Assembly: GCA_964019425.1 (NCBI GenBank)
Contig: OZ025831.1
Location: forward strand, 730,227-794,226
DNA length: 64,000 nucleotides
Source: Flectonema sp. DT1601
Taxonomy: Eukaryota; Euglenozoa; Diplonemea; Diplonemida; Diplonemidae
Reading direction: 5' to 3'
This document shows, piece by piece, positions 1 to 8,607 of this stretch; position 1 is the stretch's first letter, and every line of letters begins with the position of its first letter. A model generated the notes under the pieces. It had not been told where the DNA came from, searched no databases, and worked only from the letters and a program-made list of their open reading frames with translations. The position numbers were made by a program, and so were the translations under genes.

Positions 1-1
1 G

Positions 2-904
2 CTCAGCAGAATGGGAGCCTACTCGAACTACGAGAGATTCACTCAACAGGATGTGAAGGACATCGTTGAGTACGCCAGACAAAGAGGAGTTAGAGTTGTT
101 ATTGAAGTCGACACTCCAGGACACGCATCTTCATGGTGTAAGGGACACCCTGAAATCTGTCCAGCACCAACTTGTCCTACACCATTAAACCCTGCTACTA
201 ACGCTACCTTTAATTTAATTGAAGGACTCTTTAAGGATCTTCAGGATGCTACTATCGATATCTCTTTCCATATTGGAGGAGATGAAGTGAACACAGATTG
301 CTGGACTAAGACTCCATCAGTAAACAATTGGTTACAACAGAACCACATGACTGCTAATCAGGCTTACGGATACTTCGTTGGTCGTGTTACTGATATCGTC
401 TTCAGCCTTGGACTTCACGCCACCGGATGGGAAGAAATCTGGAACCACTTCGGAACTAAACTCGACAAGAGAACAATCATCCAGCAGTGGCTTCCTGGAT
501 CAACTATCGCAAAGAATGCAACAGCTCACGGATACAGAGTCATCTGGTCAACTGATGGTGTTTGGTACCTCGATGGACTTGGTGTTAACTGGCAGAAGAT
601 GTACGAACAGGAACCATGTAACGGTCTTACTGACGACGAGTGTAAACTAGTTATCGGTGGTGGTGGTGAGATGTGGGGAGAGACTGTGGACACTTCAGAT
701 ATTCAAAACACTATTTGGCCGAGAATGGCTGCCATCGCTGAACGTCTTTGGTCTGACAGATCCGTGACGGATGTCTCAAAGGCTCAACCAAGAATTAGAT
801 ACTTCAGATGTCTTCTTAACAGACGTGGAATTGGTGCTGCTCCTGCCAGCAACCCAACTGCTCGTCAGTCACCAAAAGGTCCTGGATCATGCTTTGATCA
901 GTAA
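2..904 (+). CDS. beta-N-acetylhexosaminidase (GH20), 3' part only
   Basis: Glycoside hydrolase family 20 enzyme that removes terminal N-acetylhexosamine from glycoconjugates, normally in the lysosome or outside the cell. The reading frame is already open at base 2 and the visible part matches the middle and C-terminal half of HEXA/HEXB-type enzymes, so the gene starts before the window; the ATG at 11 is internal. Seen: RVVIEVDTPGHASSW, the catalytic HIGGDEV with the Asp-Glu pair at about bases 281-286, GWEEIW, a tryptophan-rich barrel, and the C-terminal RYFRCLLNRRGIGAAP block that closes eukaryotic hexosaminidases. Paired cysteines fit a secreted or lysosomal protein. Identification is firm; substrate preference (chitobiose, glycans or gangliosides) cannot be read from the sequence. 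First of the co-directional + strand genes. Confidence 0.93.
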   Translation, partial: LSRMGAYSNYERFTQQDVKDIVEYARQRGVRVVIEVDTPGHASSWCKGHPEICPAPTCPTPLNPATNATFNLIEGLFKDLQDATIDISFHIGGDEVNTDCWTKTPSVNNWLQQNHMTANQAYGYFVGRVTDIVFSLGLHATGWEEIWNHFGTKLDKRTIIQQWLPGSTIAKNATAHGYRVIWSTDGVWYLDGLGVNWQKMYEQEPCNGLTDDECKLVIGGGGEMWGETVDTSDIQNTIWPRMAAIAERLWSDRSVTDVSKAQPRIRYFRCLLNRRGIGAAPASNPTARQSPKGPGSCFDQ

Positions 905-1298
905 ACAAAACGTGTTTCTTTTTTTTGAAGTGAAGGCCGCATGTGTTGATTCTCATCTGGTCATTACTGCTTAACATAAAATTTTAATGTGCGTGTTCGC
1001 TGCGTATTCTATCGTTGCGTTAATTTCTTTTTATATTTCTACGATTTGTGAAACGACAACCAAGCAACGGATGGACCCCACAGTTCTTCAAGTCGCTGAT
1101 TTATCTTCGAGTCTTGTTGACTCTTTATATTTGAATATAATCTAATTTAGAATATTCATTTAGAAGTCTGTTGAAACCCATCCCCCTGCAGTTGCTTCCG
1201 ATGGTGTTCGTGTTGTGTTATTTTGTTTGTTGTTTTTGGTGTTCTTCAGTATTTATTTCAAGAATTTCAGGGGAAAAAAAAACAAAAAAGAACAACAA
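905..1298. other. intergenic region, no gene seen
   Basis: 394 bp between hexosaminidase and the Rab-like gene. It is AT-rich with short T runs. The only signal is a splice-acceptor-like TTTCAG ending at 1270, followed by a purine-rich 28-nt leader before the ATG at 1299. Confidence 0.6.
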
Positions 1299-1910
1299 AT
1301 GTCGGATCTTCCACTCGCTAAAGTAACAATAATGGGATCACCCAGGTGTGGGAAAACTTCATTATCGAAGAAGTTTATTTACGGAACATATAATCAGCAG
1401 TACCGTGAGACTATTGGAGTAGACTTCTATCTGAAGAAGGGGACAGAAGTAATAATGCAACTTTGGGACATTGCTGGTAAGGAAGCAGGATTGTCATTAT
1501 CTGCTTTGTACCTTAAAGGAACACATCTCGTGATTATGGTGTACGACATGTCTGATTCGAGTTCTCTTGAATCGATGGTCCAGTGCTATCTAAATTGCCC
1601 TTCTATGGTAAGAAAGCTCCCTGTTGTTATCTTTGGTACTAAATCAGATGAGAAGTCAGTCACTGATGATGAAGTTCAGATTGCTGCTAAACGAATGCTA
1701 CCTGACAAAGACATCCCAACCTACACCATGTCCGCTAAGACTGGTGAAGGTCTTTCCTCATCCTTTGAAGCTGTTTCTGAAATACTAAAAGGTCTGAATT
1801 TATCACCGACTCCAGTCAAAGCTGAAAGAGAATCTGATTGGAATTTCAAAGTCATCATTCCAGCAGCTGCGATACTTCTGTTTGGTGGAATGTATTTATT
1901 TGCAAAGTAG
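1299..1910 (+). CDS. Rab-like small GTPase with C-terminal membrane anchor
   Basis: 203-aa Ras-superfamily GTPase. The G1 loop GSPRCGKT lies at residues 13-20, the switch I threonine in RETIGVDF, WDIAGKE in place of the usual WDTAGQE at switch II, GTKSDE as the G4 box, and SAKTGEG as G5. Rabs normally end in prenylated cysteines; this protein has none and instead ends in a hydrophobic segment (VIIPAAAILLFGGMYLF) followed by AK, so it looks tail-anchored, as in Miro-type GTPases. Lys in place of the switch II Gln suggests altered GTP hydrolysis. I chose ATG 1299 because the frame upstream encodes a non-conserved hydrophobic/Lys-rich stretch and the acceptor-like TTTCAG ends at 1270, inside that upstream extension. 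The membrane (ER, mitochondrion or vesicle) is unknown. Confidence 0.85.
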   Translation: MSDLPLAKVTIMGSPRCGKTSLSKKFIYGTYNQQYRETIGVDFYLKKGTEVIMQLWDIAGKEAGLSLSALYLKGTHLVIMVYDMSDSSSLESMVQCYLNCPSMVRKLPVVIFGTKSDEKSVTDDEVQIAAKRMLPDKDIPTYTMSAKTGEGLSSSFEAVSEILKGLNLSPTPVKAERESDWNFKVIIPAAAILLFGGMYLFAK

Positions 1911-2484
1911 GAGTTGATGTCAAACTGACATGTCTTTTTCTTTTTGATCTTACAAATGAGTCAATCTACTACCAGTCGCCTTGCCTTATCTATCCGTGAT
2001 ACTATGCCGACGTTTATCAGCACACTGTGTTATGTCGTTAGCACGAGTACGTTTCTTGCTTCTGTTTTTTTGTTTGATAGACCCGAGTGTGTGGGTCCTT
2101 TGAGGGGTTCCTTTGAGTGCTGCGAGTTCCGATCGTTATTTTATTTTTTTTATGAATTATTAAAATCTTATTCTTCTGCTCAAATAGGCAGCTGAGGGAA
2201 TTCCCTCAGTTTGTCAGCAGCTATTCACTTTTTCTGATATTTTGTTTGAGCGCTTTCCATTTGCAGGCTATCTTTTTGTTAGGACAGGGACTTCGTGCTG
2301 TGAAGGCCGAATCGTCCCCTCCTATCTAATAGTTGCAATTGGGAAGCTGTTACAGACATCAGTCATTATCTCACTTTAGTTTACAATCTTACAGTATAGT
2401 TAGCACGTTTTCTGTACTTATTCTGAATAATGATTTCTGTGTGTTTGAATAAGTTACTTTCTTTATCATCAGCAGCAGCGCAAG
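1911..2484. other. intergenic region with an 18-bp palindrome
   Basis: 574 bp without a supportable gene. An 83-codon ORF at 1944-2195 has no recognisable features and no acceptor in front of it. The region contains a perfect 18-bp palindrome at 2192-2209 and the block ATTGGGAAGCTGT near 2338 that recurs near 4937. An acceptor-like ATCAG ends at 2472. Confidence 0.55.
2192..2209. repeat. perfect 18-bp palindrome
   Basis: CTGAGGGAATTCCCTCAG equals its own reverse complement. In RNA the two halves could form a stem only with a strained loop, so a dimeric protein-binding site or chance are both possible. Confidence 0.6.
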
Positions 2485-3645
2485 ATGTTCTCTCGAACCC
2501 GTTTACTCAATTGCGCTAAGAAACTAAGAACGCAAACAACAATCGATGTAGTCGGAAGTGATTCTCTAGCAGGAAAGAGAATGAGTGCAGGAAGTGTGTT
2601 GGGAATGATGGATTTAACTGCTGTGAGATCTGCTGTTGTACACTGCAAAGAATTTTTAGAAAATAACAACGGAACTGTTGCGACTGTTGCTGTGGATGGC
2701 TGTGACTTCAGCTCTCCCCTTCGAAATGGGGATATGTTGAAAATGGAATCCCGAGCAGTTCTTGTTGGTAATTCCTCTATCACTGTCAACCTTGAGTGCT
2801 CTCGTAGAGAACTTCGAACTCGTCGATGGGAATTAACCCAGAAGGCCAGTTTTGTTATTGTTGTTGTCGATAAGGAAACACTGCGACCACTATCAGGTAT
2901 TCATATGTTTTATTTTTACTTAACAGTCTTATTAAAATATTTTAATTAAAACTCACCAACAGGACTTCCTCAGATAGAATGTCAAACTGAAGAGGAAATC
3001 ACTGCGAAGGAAGCAGTCCTCTCTCGGAGAGCTGTCGTAAAGAAATGGGATCTTCTAAACGTAGAATTAGAACAGAAACCTGTTAAAGAATTGATAGCAA
3101 TGGCAGCACCTAGTAATGAAAATAATAGTCCTGGGATTCCAAAGCTGTCGATGTCTGACACGAGAATCGAACTTCGTAGGATGTTCCTCCCCAGATCATT
3201 AAATATGAATAACACAGTTTTTGGAGGTGACGTCTTAGAATGGATGGAAACAGGAGCTAGTCACTGCGCTATGAGTTTTGTTGGTCATCGTGATGTCCAC
3301 ACAATTGCAATGAATAGAGTGGTGTTTAAGCATCCAATATTTACTAATGACAGCGTTCAAATGATTTGTGATGTTGTTTATGTTTCGACTTACACTATTC
3401 ATATTGAAGTAAAGGTAAGTATTGATAGAATAGGTGTTGACCATCCGATAGTCAGTCATGTTGGACACTTTGTTTGTATGCAACACAGTCCTGATACTGG
3501 AACTAATCACATTGTTATGACTGGATTAGAAATACCTGATAATGATAACGATTTACGTAAACATGTTGCAGCAAAGCTCCGATATGACTTTTGGAAAAAG
3601 CATTACAAAACTAAATTAGTCGCAAACACTCAAGGTACTGTCTAA
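2485..3645 (+). CDS. acyl-CoA thioesterase, double hotdog (ACOT9-like), one intron
   Basis: Hydrolyses acyl-CoA to free fatty acid and CoA. Coding exons are 2485-2896 and 2963-3645 (364 aa); the 66-nt intron 2897-2962 starts GTATTC and ends CAACAG, and removing it restores one frame (junction ...LRPLSGLPQIE...). Two hotdog domains are visible: the first with GMMDLTAVRSAVVHC and CDFSSPLRNGDML, the second with NMNNTVFGGDVLEWME, ASHCAMSF and RVVFKHPIFTND, the pattern of mitochondrial ACOT9/BFIT-type enzymes. The first 20 residues are basic and hydroxylated (MFSRTRLLNCAKKLRTQ), which suits a mitochondrial presequence. Acceptor-like CAG sites end at 2472-2478, just before the ATG. The family call is strong; chain-length preference is unknown. 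Confidence 0.9.
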
Positions 3646-4013
3646 CTGTATTCACTGAACATTGTTATGGAATGAAAGTCTTCTTTACAAATGATATCCA
3701 TTTATTGGTCTTTATGGATCGTTGGAATATAACTGAACTTTGCAATTGGTCACTGCTGAGCTCGTCAATTCCTCAGAAGCAATATTCTGATAAAAGTCTT
3801 CTAAAGAGTCATTTCTTCGCAGATGACAAAACAACAAACGTTTCGTGAGATTACTCACATTTAACATTTCTTACTTCTCACGCATGCTTATGCAGTGCAA
3901 GCTAAAAACCAACGTTTCAATTTTTATGAATTTGGTATAAATATATTTCATTGGATTACTGTCTGTTTTTCATATTAATTATTTTCAGTGTTTTTATTAT
4001 AACAAAAAAATAA
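3646..4013. other. intergenic region, no gene seen
   Basis: 368 bp of AT-rich spacer. Acceptor-like ATTTTCAG ends at 3988, followed by an A-rich leader up to ATG 4014. Confidence 0.6.
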
Positions 4014-4877
4014 ATGGGGGCTTCGTCCTCCAGTGACTCTGCCATCGTTGATGAAGGAAAGGGAAAAGTTGTTCTACAATTAGGTCATCAAAACTTACGA
4101 GTGTTTCCTGTTGAACAGTTCCAACGTCATGCGAAGGTGGTGACTAAAATTGATTTGACTCACAATATGATAGAAAGCTTAGACTTTATTAGTTTATTCC
4201 CAAAGTTAGAAACACTTGTTCTAGACAGCAACAATGTGACTCACAAGAGTAGCGTTCCTCTTCATCAAAAATTGAGAACAGTTTCCCTTAATAGCAATCG
4301 TATAGGGTCTCGTGATACTGAAAGTGGGACCAGTTCAGGTGGCAGTATGTTCGTTGATCGCTTGGCAAGAGCGCTTCCAAACTTGTCATTTCTTTCTCTG
4401 CATCACAATCCTGGTTGTCCCTCTTATTTTAATAAGGCTGAGCTCACTGAAACAGAATTGTTTCGAAAATATTGCATTCGTAAACTACGGTCTCTTGAGT
4501 TCCTTGATGCAGCTCCGATAACTGATGAGGAACGTGAAGAAGCTGAAGAAGAATTCTTGAGTCGTAAGAAAACATCTCACGCAAGCAGCTCTGTTTCAAT
4601 AAAATCAACAAAAGCACGTTCTGCAAATCAGTCGTCTGCTGAAAGTTTCTCAGCATCAACACCTGTGAGGAAAGAGTTCTATGATCCAAAGAAAGTTAAG
4701 AAACCTGACACCATATCAATACCTTGTCCTAACTGTAAGGCTTCTCTTGTATTGTCGAAGGCGTTTGTTGGATCAGATCAGTCCTGTCCAACTTGCAGGA
4801 GAGTTTTTATTGTTCAAGAACCGGATGCTTCACAGGCAGCCCCTGCTCCGGTAATTGCTACTCCTCCACCGCCTTAG
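4014..4877 (+). CDS. leucine-rich-repeat protein with zinc ribbon and myristoylation signal
   Basis: 287 aa. The N-terminus MGASSSSDS fits the N-myristoylation consensus (Gly2, Ser6), predicting attachment to a membrane. Residues about 20-175 form SDS22/LRRC-type leucine-rich repeats (KIDLTHNMIESL, LETLVLDSNNV, LRTVSLNSNRI, LSFLSLHHNPG) with the usual capping sequence LRSLEFLDAAPIT. A Ser-rich linker follows, and the end carries CPNCKASLVL...CPTCRRVF, a four-cysteine zinc-ribbon-like motif, then a Pro/Ala tail. An LRR plus zinc ribbon on a myristoylated protein suggests a membrane-associated adaptor. No enzymatic motif is seen and I do not recognise a named orthologue. Acceptor-like site ends at 3988. 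Confidence 0.82.
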   Translation: MGASSSSDSAIVDEGKGKVVLQLGHQNLRVFPVEQFQRHAKVVTKIDLTHNMIESLDFISLFPKLETLVLDSNNVTHKSSVPLHQKLRTVSLNSNRIGSRDTESGTSSGGSMFVDRLARALPNLSFLSLHHNPGCPSYFNKAELTETELFRKYCIRKLRSLEFLDAAPITDEEREEAEEEFLSRKKTSHASSSVSIKSTKARSANQSSAESFSASTPVRKEFYDPKKVKKPDTISIPCPNCKASLVLSKAFVGSDQSCPTCRRVFIVQEPDASQAAPAPVIATPPPP

Positions 4878-5324
4878 GATGTTAGTTATTACTTCACAGA
4901 TATATCAACTTGTCGTTAATAACCTTGCTCCTCCTATTGGGAAGCTGTAAGGTTGTATCATAATGTGCTTGTGGTTAAGATAGCATTCGCGTCTGTTTTT
5001 TGTCGCAAGACTTTTTTTTTTTTTTTTTTTTTGTTGTTTTATTTTCTGTTATTTTTCTTATATTTGTATGGGAAGTCTACCGCCTGCCCCATACCCCGCG
5101 TGGTTGTCGCAAAAAAAAAAAAAAAAAAAGTTTTCTTTTTTTTTTTTTTTGCTCTGTTTATTTGAAATTGTAATATATTGTGCGGCAGTCACAAAAGTAT
5201 AATGGGTCAAGTTACTGAAGCAGCGAAAGATCATGTATCCCATATGCTTTGATGCCTCAATAGTGATTGTTTGAAAAATACACAATTTTTATAGTTATTT
5301 TACAGGTATGAACAGGACGTAATT
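4878..5324. other. intergenic region with long T and A runs
   Basis: 447 bp with a run of about 21 T from 5012, about 19 A from 5111 and another T run near 5140. ORFs here are homopolymer translations and are not supported. TTTTACAG ends at 5305 before the next ATG. Confidence 0.6.
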
Positions 5325-5699
5325 ATGCCTCCAATCAACCCCTGCCCACCATCGAAGATAAAAGAAAAAGTTAAATCAGCAGTCAGAACATACCTGGAGG
5401 TTATTAACGAAGCAGGAGACTGCAATGACCGTGCCGAACTACTGTCGAAAGTGAAGGAGAGAACGGAAGAAATTTATGCACATCTGAGTGCAGCAGCCTC
5501 CGAGGTAGCTCAGTATCGGGAGAGGCAAACAGCAAAAAATATGATCACAGAAATCAACCACAGAACTGCTATCGCATTACAGGGAATTGATAACATCAAA
5601 TCAATTCGAATGCGACTCCAACAGAGTGACATGGCTGAACTTCCAGAAGATGAAAATGATCTCCTAAAGAGAAGAAAAATTGAAAAAACACCCGAGTAG
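5325..5699 (+). CDS. small helical protein, unrecognised
   Basis: 124 aa, charged and almost wholly helical by composition: KIKEKVKSAVRTYLEVINEA, then long amphipathic stretches (ERTEEIYAHLSAAASEVAQY, NHRTAIALQGIDNIKSIR) and an acidic then basic tail (ELPEDENDLLKRRKIEKTPE), which could act as a nuclear signal. Length and helix pattern are loosely like small Mediator or chromatin-complex subunits, but no specific motif supports that. The start has an acceptor-like TTTTACAG ending at 5305, 19 nt upstream. The open frame, the leader signal and the coding composition make it a likely real gene of unknown function. Confidence 0.7.
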   Translation: MPPINPCPPSKIKEKVKSAVRTYLEVINEAGDCNDRAELLSKVKERTEEIYAHLSAAASEVAQYRERQTAKNMITEINHRTAIALQGIDNIKSIRMRLQQSDMAELPEDENDLLKRRKIEKTPE

Positions 5700-5943
5700 C
5701 ATAACCCTGATTCAGCTCAGTTGTTGCACTGATTCTGTGATACTTCACAAGAATCATACCCTGAGGGAATCGAACTAGAGGTGTTGTCAAGTTAAGTAAA
5801 GGTTCTTCACTTAGCTGCGTATCTCAGCGGTGCGGGAAGGTTTATTTGTAACCAAAAAAGTTGGTATTTCGGATCGTATTTTTTAGTTTTGTGTTTATGT
5901 GATTAATTGTCAAATTCTTCATTCAACCCACAGGCTCTTTAAC

Positions 5944-7578
5944 ATGAACCGATTATTATTTGCTGCGTCGCTTCTAGCGACCGGTGCGTCTCTCGCCCCG
6001 GTAGTGGAGACTGAGTTTGGTAAAGTTTCTGGAAAGGTTGATAGAGAAACCGGTACTGAATACTTCTGGGGAATTCCATTTGCAGCTCCGCCTGTTGGAG
6101 ACTTGCGTTTCAGTCGACCAGTTAACCCGCAGCCGTGGAATAACACAAAGCGTACAACTGACTTAAGACCATCTGCGTGCCCACAGTTAGATCTCGAAAA
6201 CAGAGTTTTTTGGGGTAAAGAAGACTGTCTCACCCTTGATGTTTACAAACCAACTGCTGCCGCTAATTTACCAGTTCTCGTTTGGATCTACGGAGGAGGT
6301 TTCACCATTGGAAACAGCGACCAGATTGGATTATATAACGGTAAGTACCTTGCTAAGAACCACAGCGTTATCGTTGTAGCCATTAACTACCGTCTCGGAA
6401 ACCTTGGTTTCTTAGCATTAGACTCTCTGAAAGCTTCCCAAGGGTTTGCAGGTAACTACGGACTTTTAGATCAACAGTTCGCTCTGAAGTGGGTTCAAAA
6501 CAACATCGGCCTCTTCGGTGGTGACAAGAACAGAGTTCAGATCTTTGGTCAATCTGCTGGTGGGTGTTCAGTTGTAGCTCAGCTAGCGATGCCTAACTCA
6601 AAGGGTTTATTCCACTCCGCTATCGCTGAGAGTCCACTCGCAGTGTCTGATGTCAGCTGGTTATCTTTGAAGAACTCAACGAGATTTGGAGAAATCTACT
6701 CCGAGCAAATGAACTGTTCGATTGGAGGAAGTGGTAGTCCGGAAGCTCAAATCAAATGTCTTAGAAAGAAGTCTTTGGGTGAATTAGTTGAACCATTTTT
6801 TGAGTGGAGACATGACGTTCCTGCTCCTGAGAGAGGAGAGCTTCCAAGACTTATGCCAATCATGCCGTGGTGGCCAACTATTGATGGAGTCACACTTCCA
6901 CAGACTCCAATTGAACTCGCTCGTATAGGAAAGCTTCACGATGTCCCAACTGTCATCGGAACTGTTCACGATGAAGGAACTATTTTCGTTCCACTTGTAC
7001 CATTCGCAATTAATGGAGGTGACTTCCCTGTTGTCTTTCCGCTTACAGAAGAAGGGTACACTAGAACTTTGAATCATTTCTTTAATGAAACCCTCAGCGA
7101 CAATGTTAAGATGTTCTATGGAACGGGAATGTCCCCAACAAAGAGAGCTGATACCGTTCTTCGTGATGCTTTGTTTGCCTGCCCTGCGAGAGCAATACTT
7201 CGTGCCATCACAGAAAACCCTTCAAGAAAGTCACCTGCCTGGACTTATCAATTTGATCATGTTATTAACACTGACATGTACCGTTTCTTTGGTGACTATC
7301 ACACGTCTGAAATTACTTACGTATTTGATCACCCACGTGATAATTGGAATGCATCTGACACTGAAATGGCACGCGTTATGTCTAGCTTCTGGACTTCTCT
7401 TGCTCGCGACCAGAGACCATCTTGTACAAACTGTCCTGAGTGGACTCCTTATTCCTTTGATGCAGCCACTGACACTGACTCTTACATGAGATTTGGTCAG
7501 GGTACTGCAATGCAGACAAACCTTTTGAAGGTTTTCTGCGACTTCTGGGACAAGTGGGGATACGTCAACAACCCATAA
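5944..7578 (+). CDS. secreted type-B carboxylesterase/lipase
   Basis: 544-aa alpha/beta-hydrolase of the carboxylesterase/cholinesterase family, hydrolysing carboxylic esters. MNRLLFAASLLATGASLAP is a clear signal peptide. Family blocks appear in order: YFWGIPFAAPPVGDLRF, EDCLTLDVY, PVLVWIYGGGFTIG (oxyanion hole), FGQSAGG with nucleophile Ser204, HDEGTIF with acid Glu344, and GDYHTSE with His453. A full catalytic triad is therefore present, and several NxS/T sites and cysteine pairs agree with secretion or lysosomal location. The frame is open back to 5899, but the ATG at 5944 is preferred because it begins the signal peptide and follows the acceptor-like CCCACAG that ends at 5933, which would remove the upstream ATG from the mRNA. 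The natural substrate is unknown. Confidence 0.93.
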   Translation: MNRLLFAASLLATGASLAPVVETEFGKVSGKVDRETGTEYFWGIPFAAPPVGDLRFSRPVNPQPWNNTKRTTDLRPSACPQLDLENRVFWGKEDCLTLDVYKPTAAANLPVLVWIYGGGFTIGNSDQIGLYNGKYLAKNHSVIVVAINYRLGNLGFLALDSLKASQGFAGNYGLLDQQFALKWVQNNIGLFGGDKNRVQIFGQSAGGCSVVAQLAMPNSKGLFHSAIAESPLAVSDVSWLSLKNSTRFGEIYSEQMNCSIGGSGSPEAQIKCLRKKSLGELVEPFFEWRHDVPAPERGELPRLMPIMPWWPTIDGVTLPQTPIELARIGKLHDVPTVIGTVHDEGTIFVPLVPFAINGGDFPVVFPLTEEGYTRTLNHFFNETLSDNVKMFYGTGMSPTKRADTVLRDALFACPARAILRAITENPSRKSPAWTYQFDHVINTDMYRFFGDYHTSEITYVFDHPRDNWNASDTEMARVMSSFWTSLARDQRPSCTNCPEWTPYSFDAATDTDSYMRFGQGTAMQTNLLKVFCDFWDKWGYVNNP

Positions 7579-8607
7579 AGGGTTATGATACTAGAAAACA
7601 AAATGTAAAATTACAGAGCCTTCCCCATTCCCATTCTCTCTTTTCTTTTTGTCTTTAAACGTTCGGCAAGCTCCACTCTTGCTTTTTTCCTTTCCTTTTT
7701 CTTCGGTCTTTGTTATTTTATAACTTCGGTCTTGGTTATTTTATAAGTTTTATGATCACCAGACAGTGCTGAGTGAAGAAAGTACTGATCAAAGGAGAAA
7801 ACACTTCTTTGAACTAAGATTTGAAGTTTTTTTTTGTGATTTATTTTTCTTTTTCTTCGTTCAGTGAGATTGTGACTCACTAGATGAACCTGTTTCTCAT
7901 GTTGCCACGTCCTTGTTCTTTGTTATTTTTTGACTAAAATAACAACGTATTTCGTAACTCTAACCCTGTGTGTAATGTTTATGTGAAGTATAGAATGCTG
8001 GCGATGGGTTCTTTCTGTGTCGGACAACCTGCTTACTTATCGGATCCTGTAGTCTGTGTTACTGCTAGTCCAGCTTGTGTTCTTTCTCTCTATTTGCAAC
8101 TACGTGTGCTGGCATGTCCCGTGTCTGGGACATGGCGAATTTATCATAATTGTTATATCCCCTTCTCTTTAAATCCTTGAATTGTTTCATTTTTATTGTG
8201 CTCTGTTTAGCGTGTAATATTCACGTTTGACAAGTATCACGTGTATTCTGTATTCCCCAAGCGTCGAACAAAAGTTCCCGACGATGAAAGGTTTCTTTGC
8301 ACTGTTTTTCTGCGACCTCCCCTGTGACAAAACAATAAAAAAAAAACAACAAAAAAACAAAACAAAACAAAAAGTGCCTAAATTGAATCGTTTGCCTACT
8401 CCCGGCATGTTCCCTATCAAAAGTCTCGATAAATAAAACCGTGTGTTAATACTTTACATATCTTAGGAACAATATTATTATAATACTCTTAATAGGATAG
8501 TGTCTTTATTTCTTGTTCTCTACATCCACATTGGATCGATAAGAATATCTCTTTTTTAATTAGTAAGGCTGACTGTAGTACCTTTTCTTATTACAGAATA
8601 TCCAAAC
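7579..8607. other. intergenic region, no gene seen
   Basis: About 1 kb, T-rich at first. It contains a two-copy 23-bp tandem repeat (7701-7723 and 7724-7746, one mismatch). Short ORFs of about 70 codons have no coding look and no acceptor in front. ATTACAG ends at 8596, before the kinase ATG. Confidence 0.6.

Noticed and set aside
10-904. Hexosaminidase starting at ATG 11
   Set aside because: The frame is open upstream to the window edge and the region aligns with the middle of the family, so the gene is truncated by the window.
1944-2195. 83-codon ORF
   Set aside because: No acceptor, no recognisable features; low-complexity Phe-rich C-terminal part.
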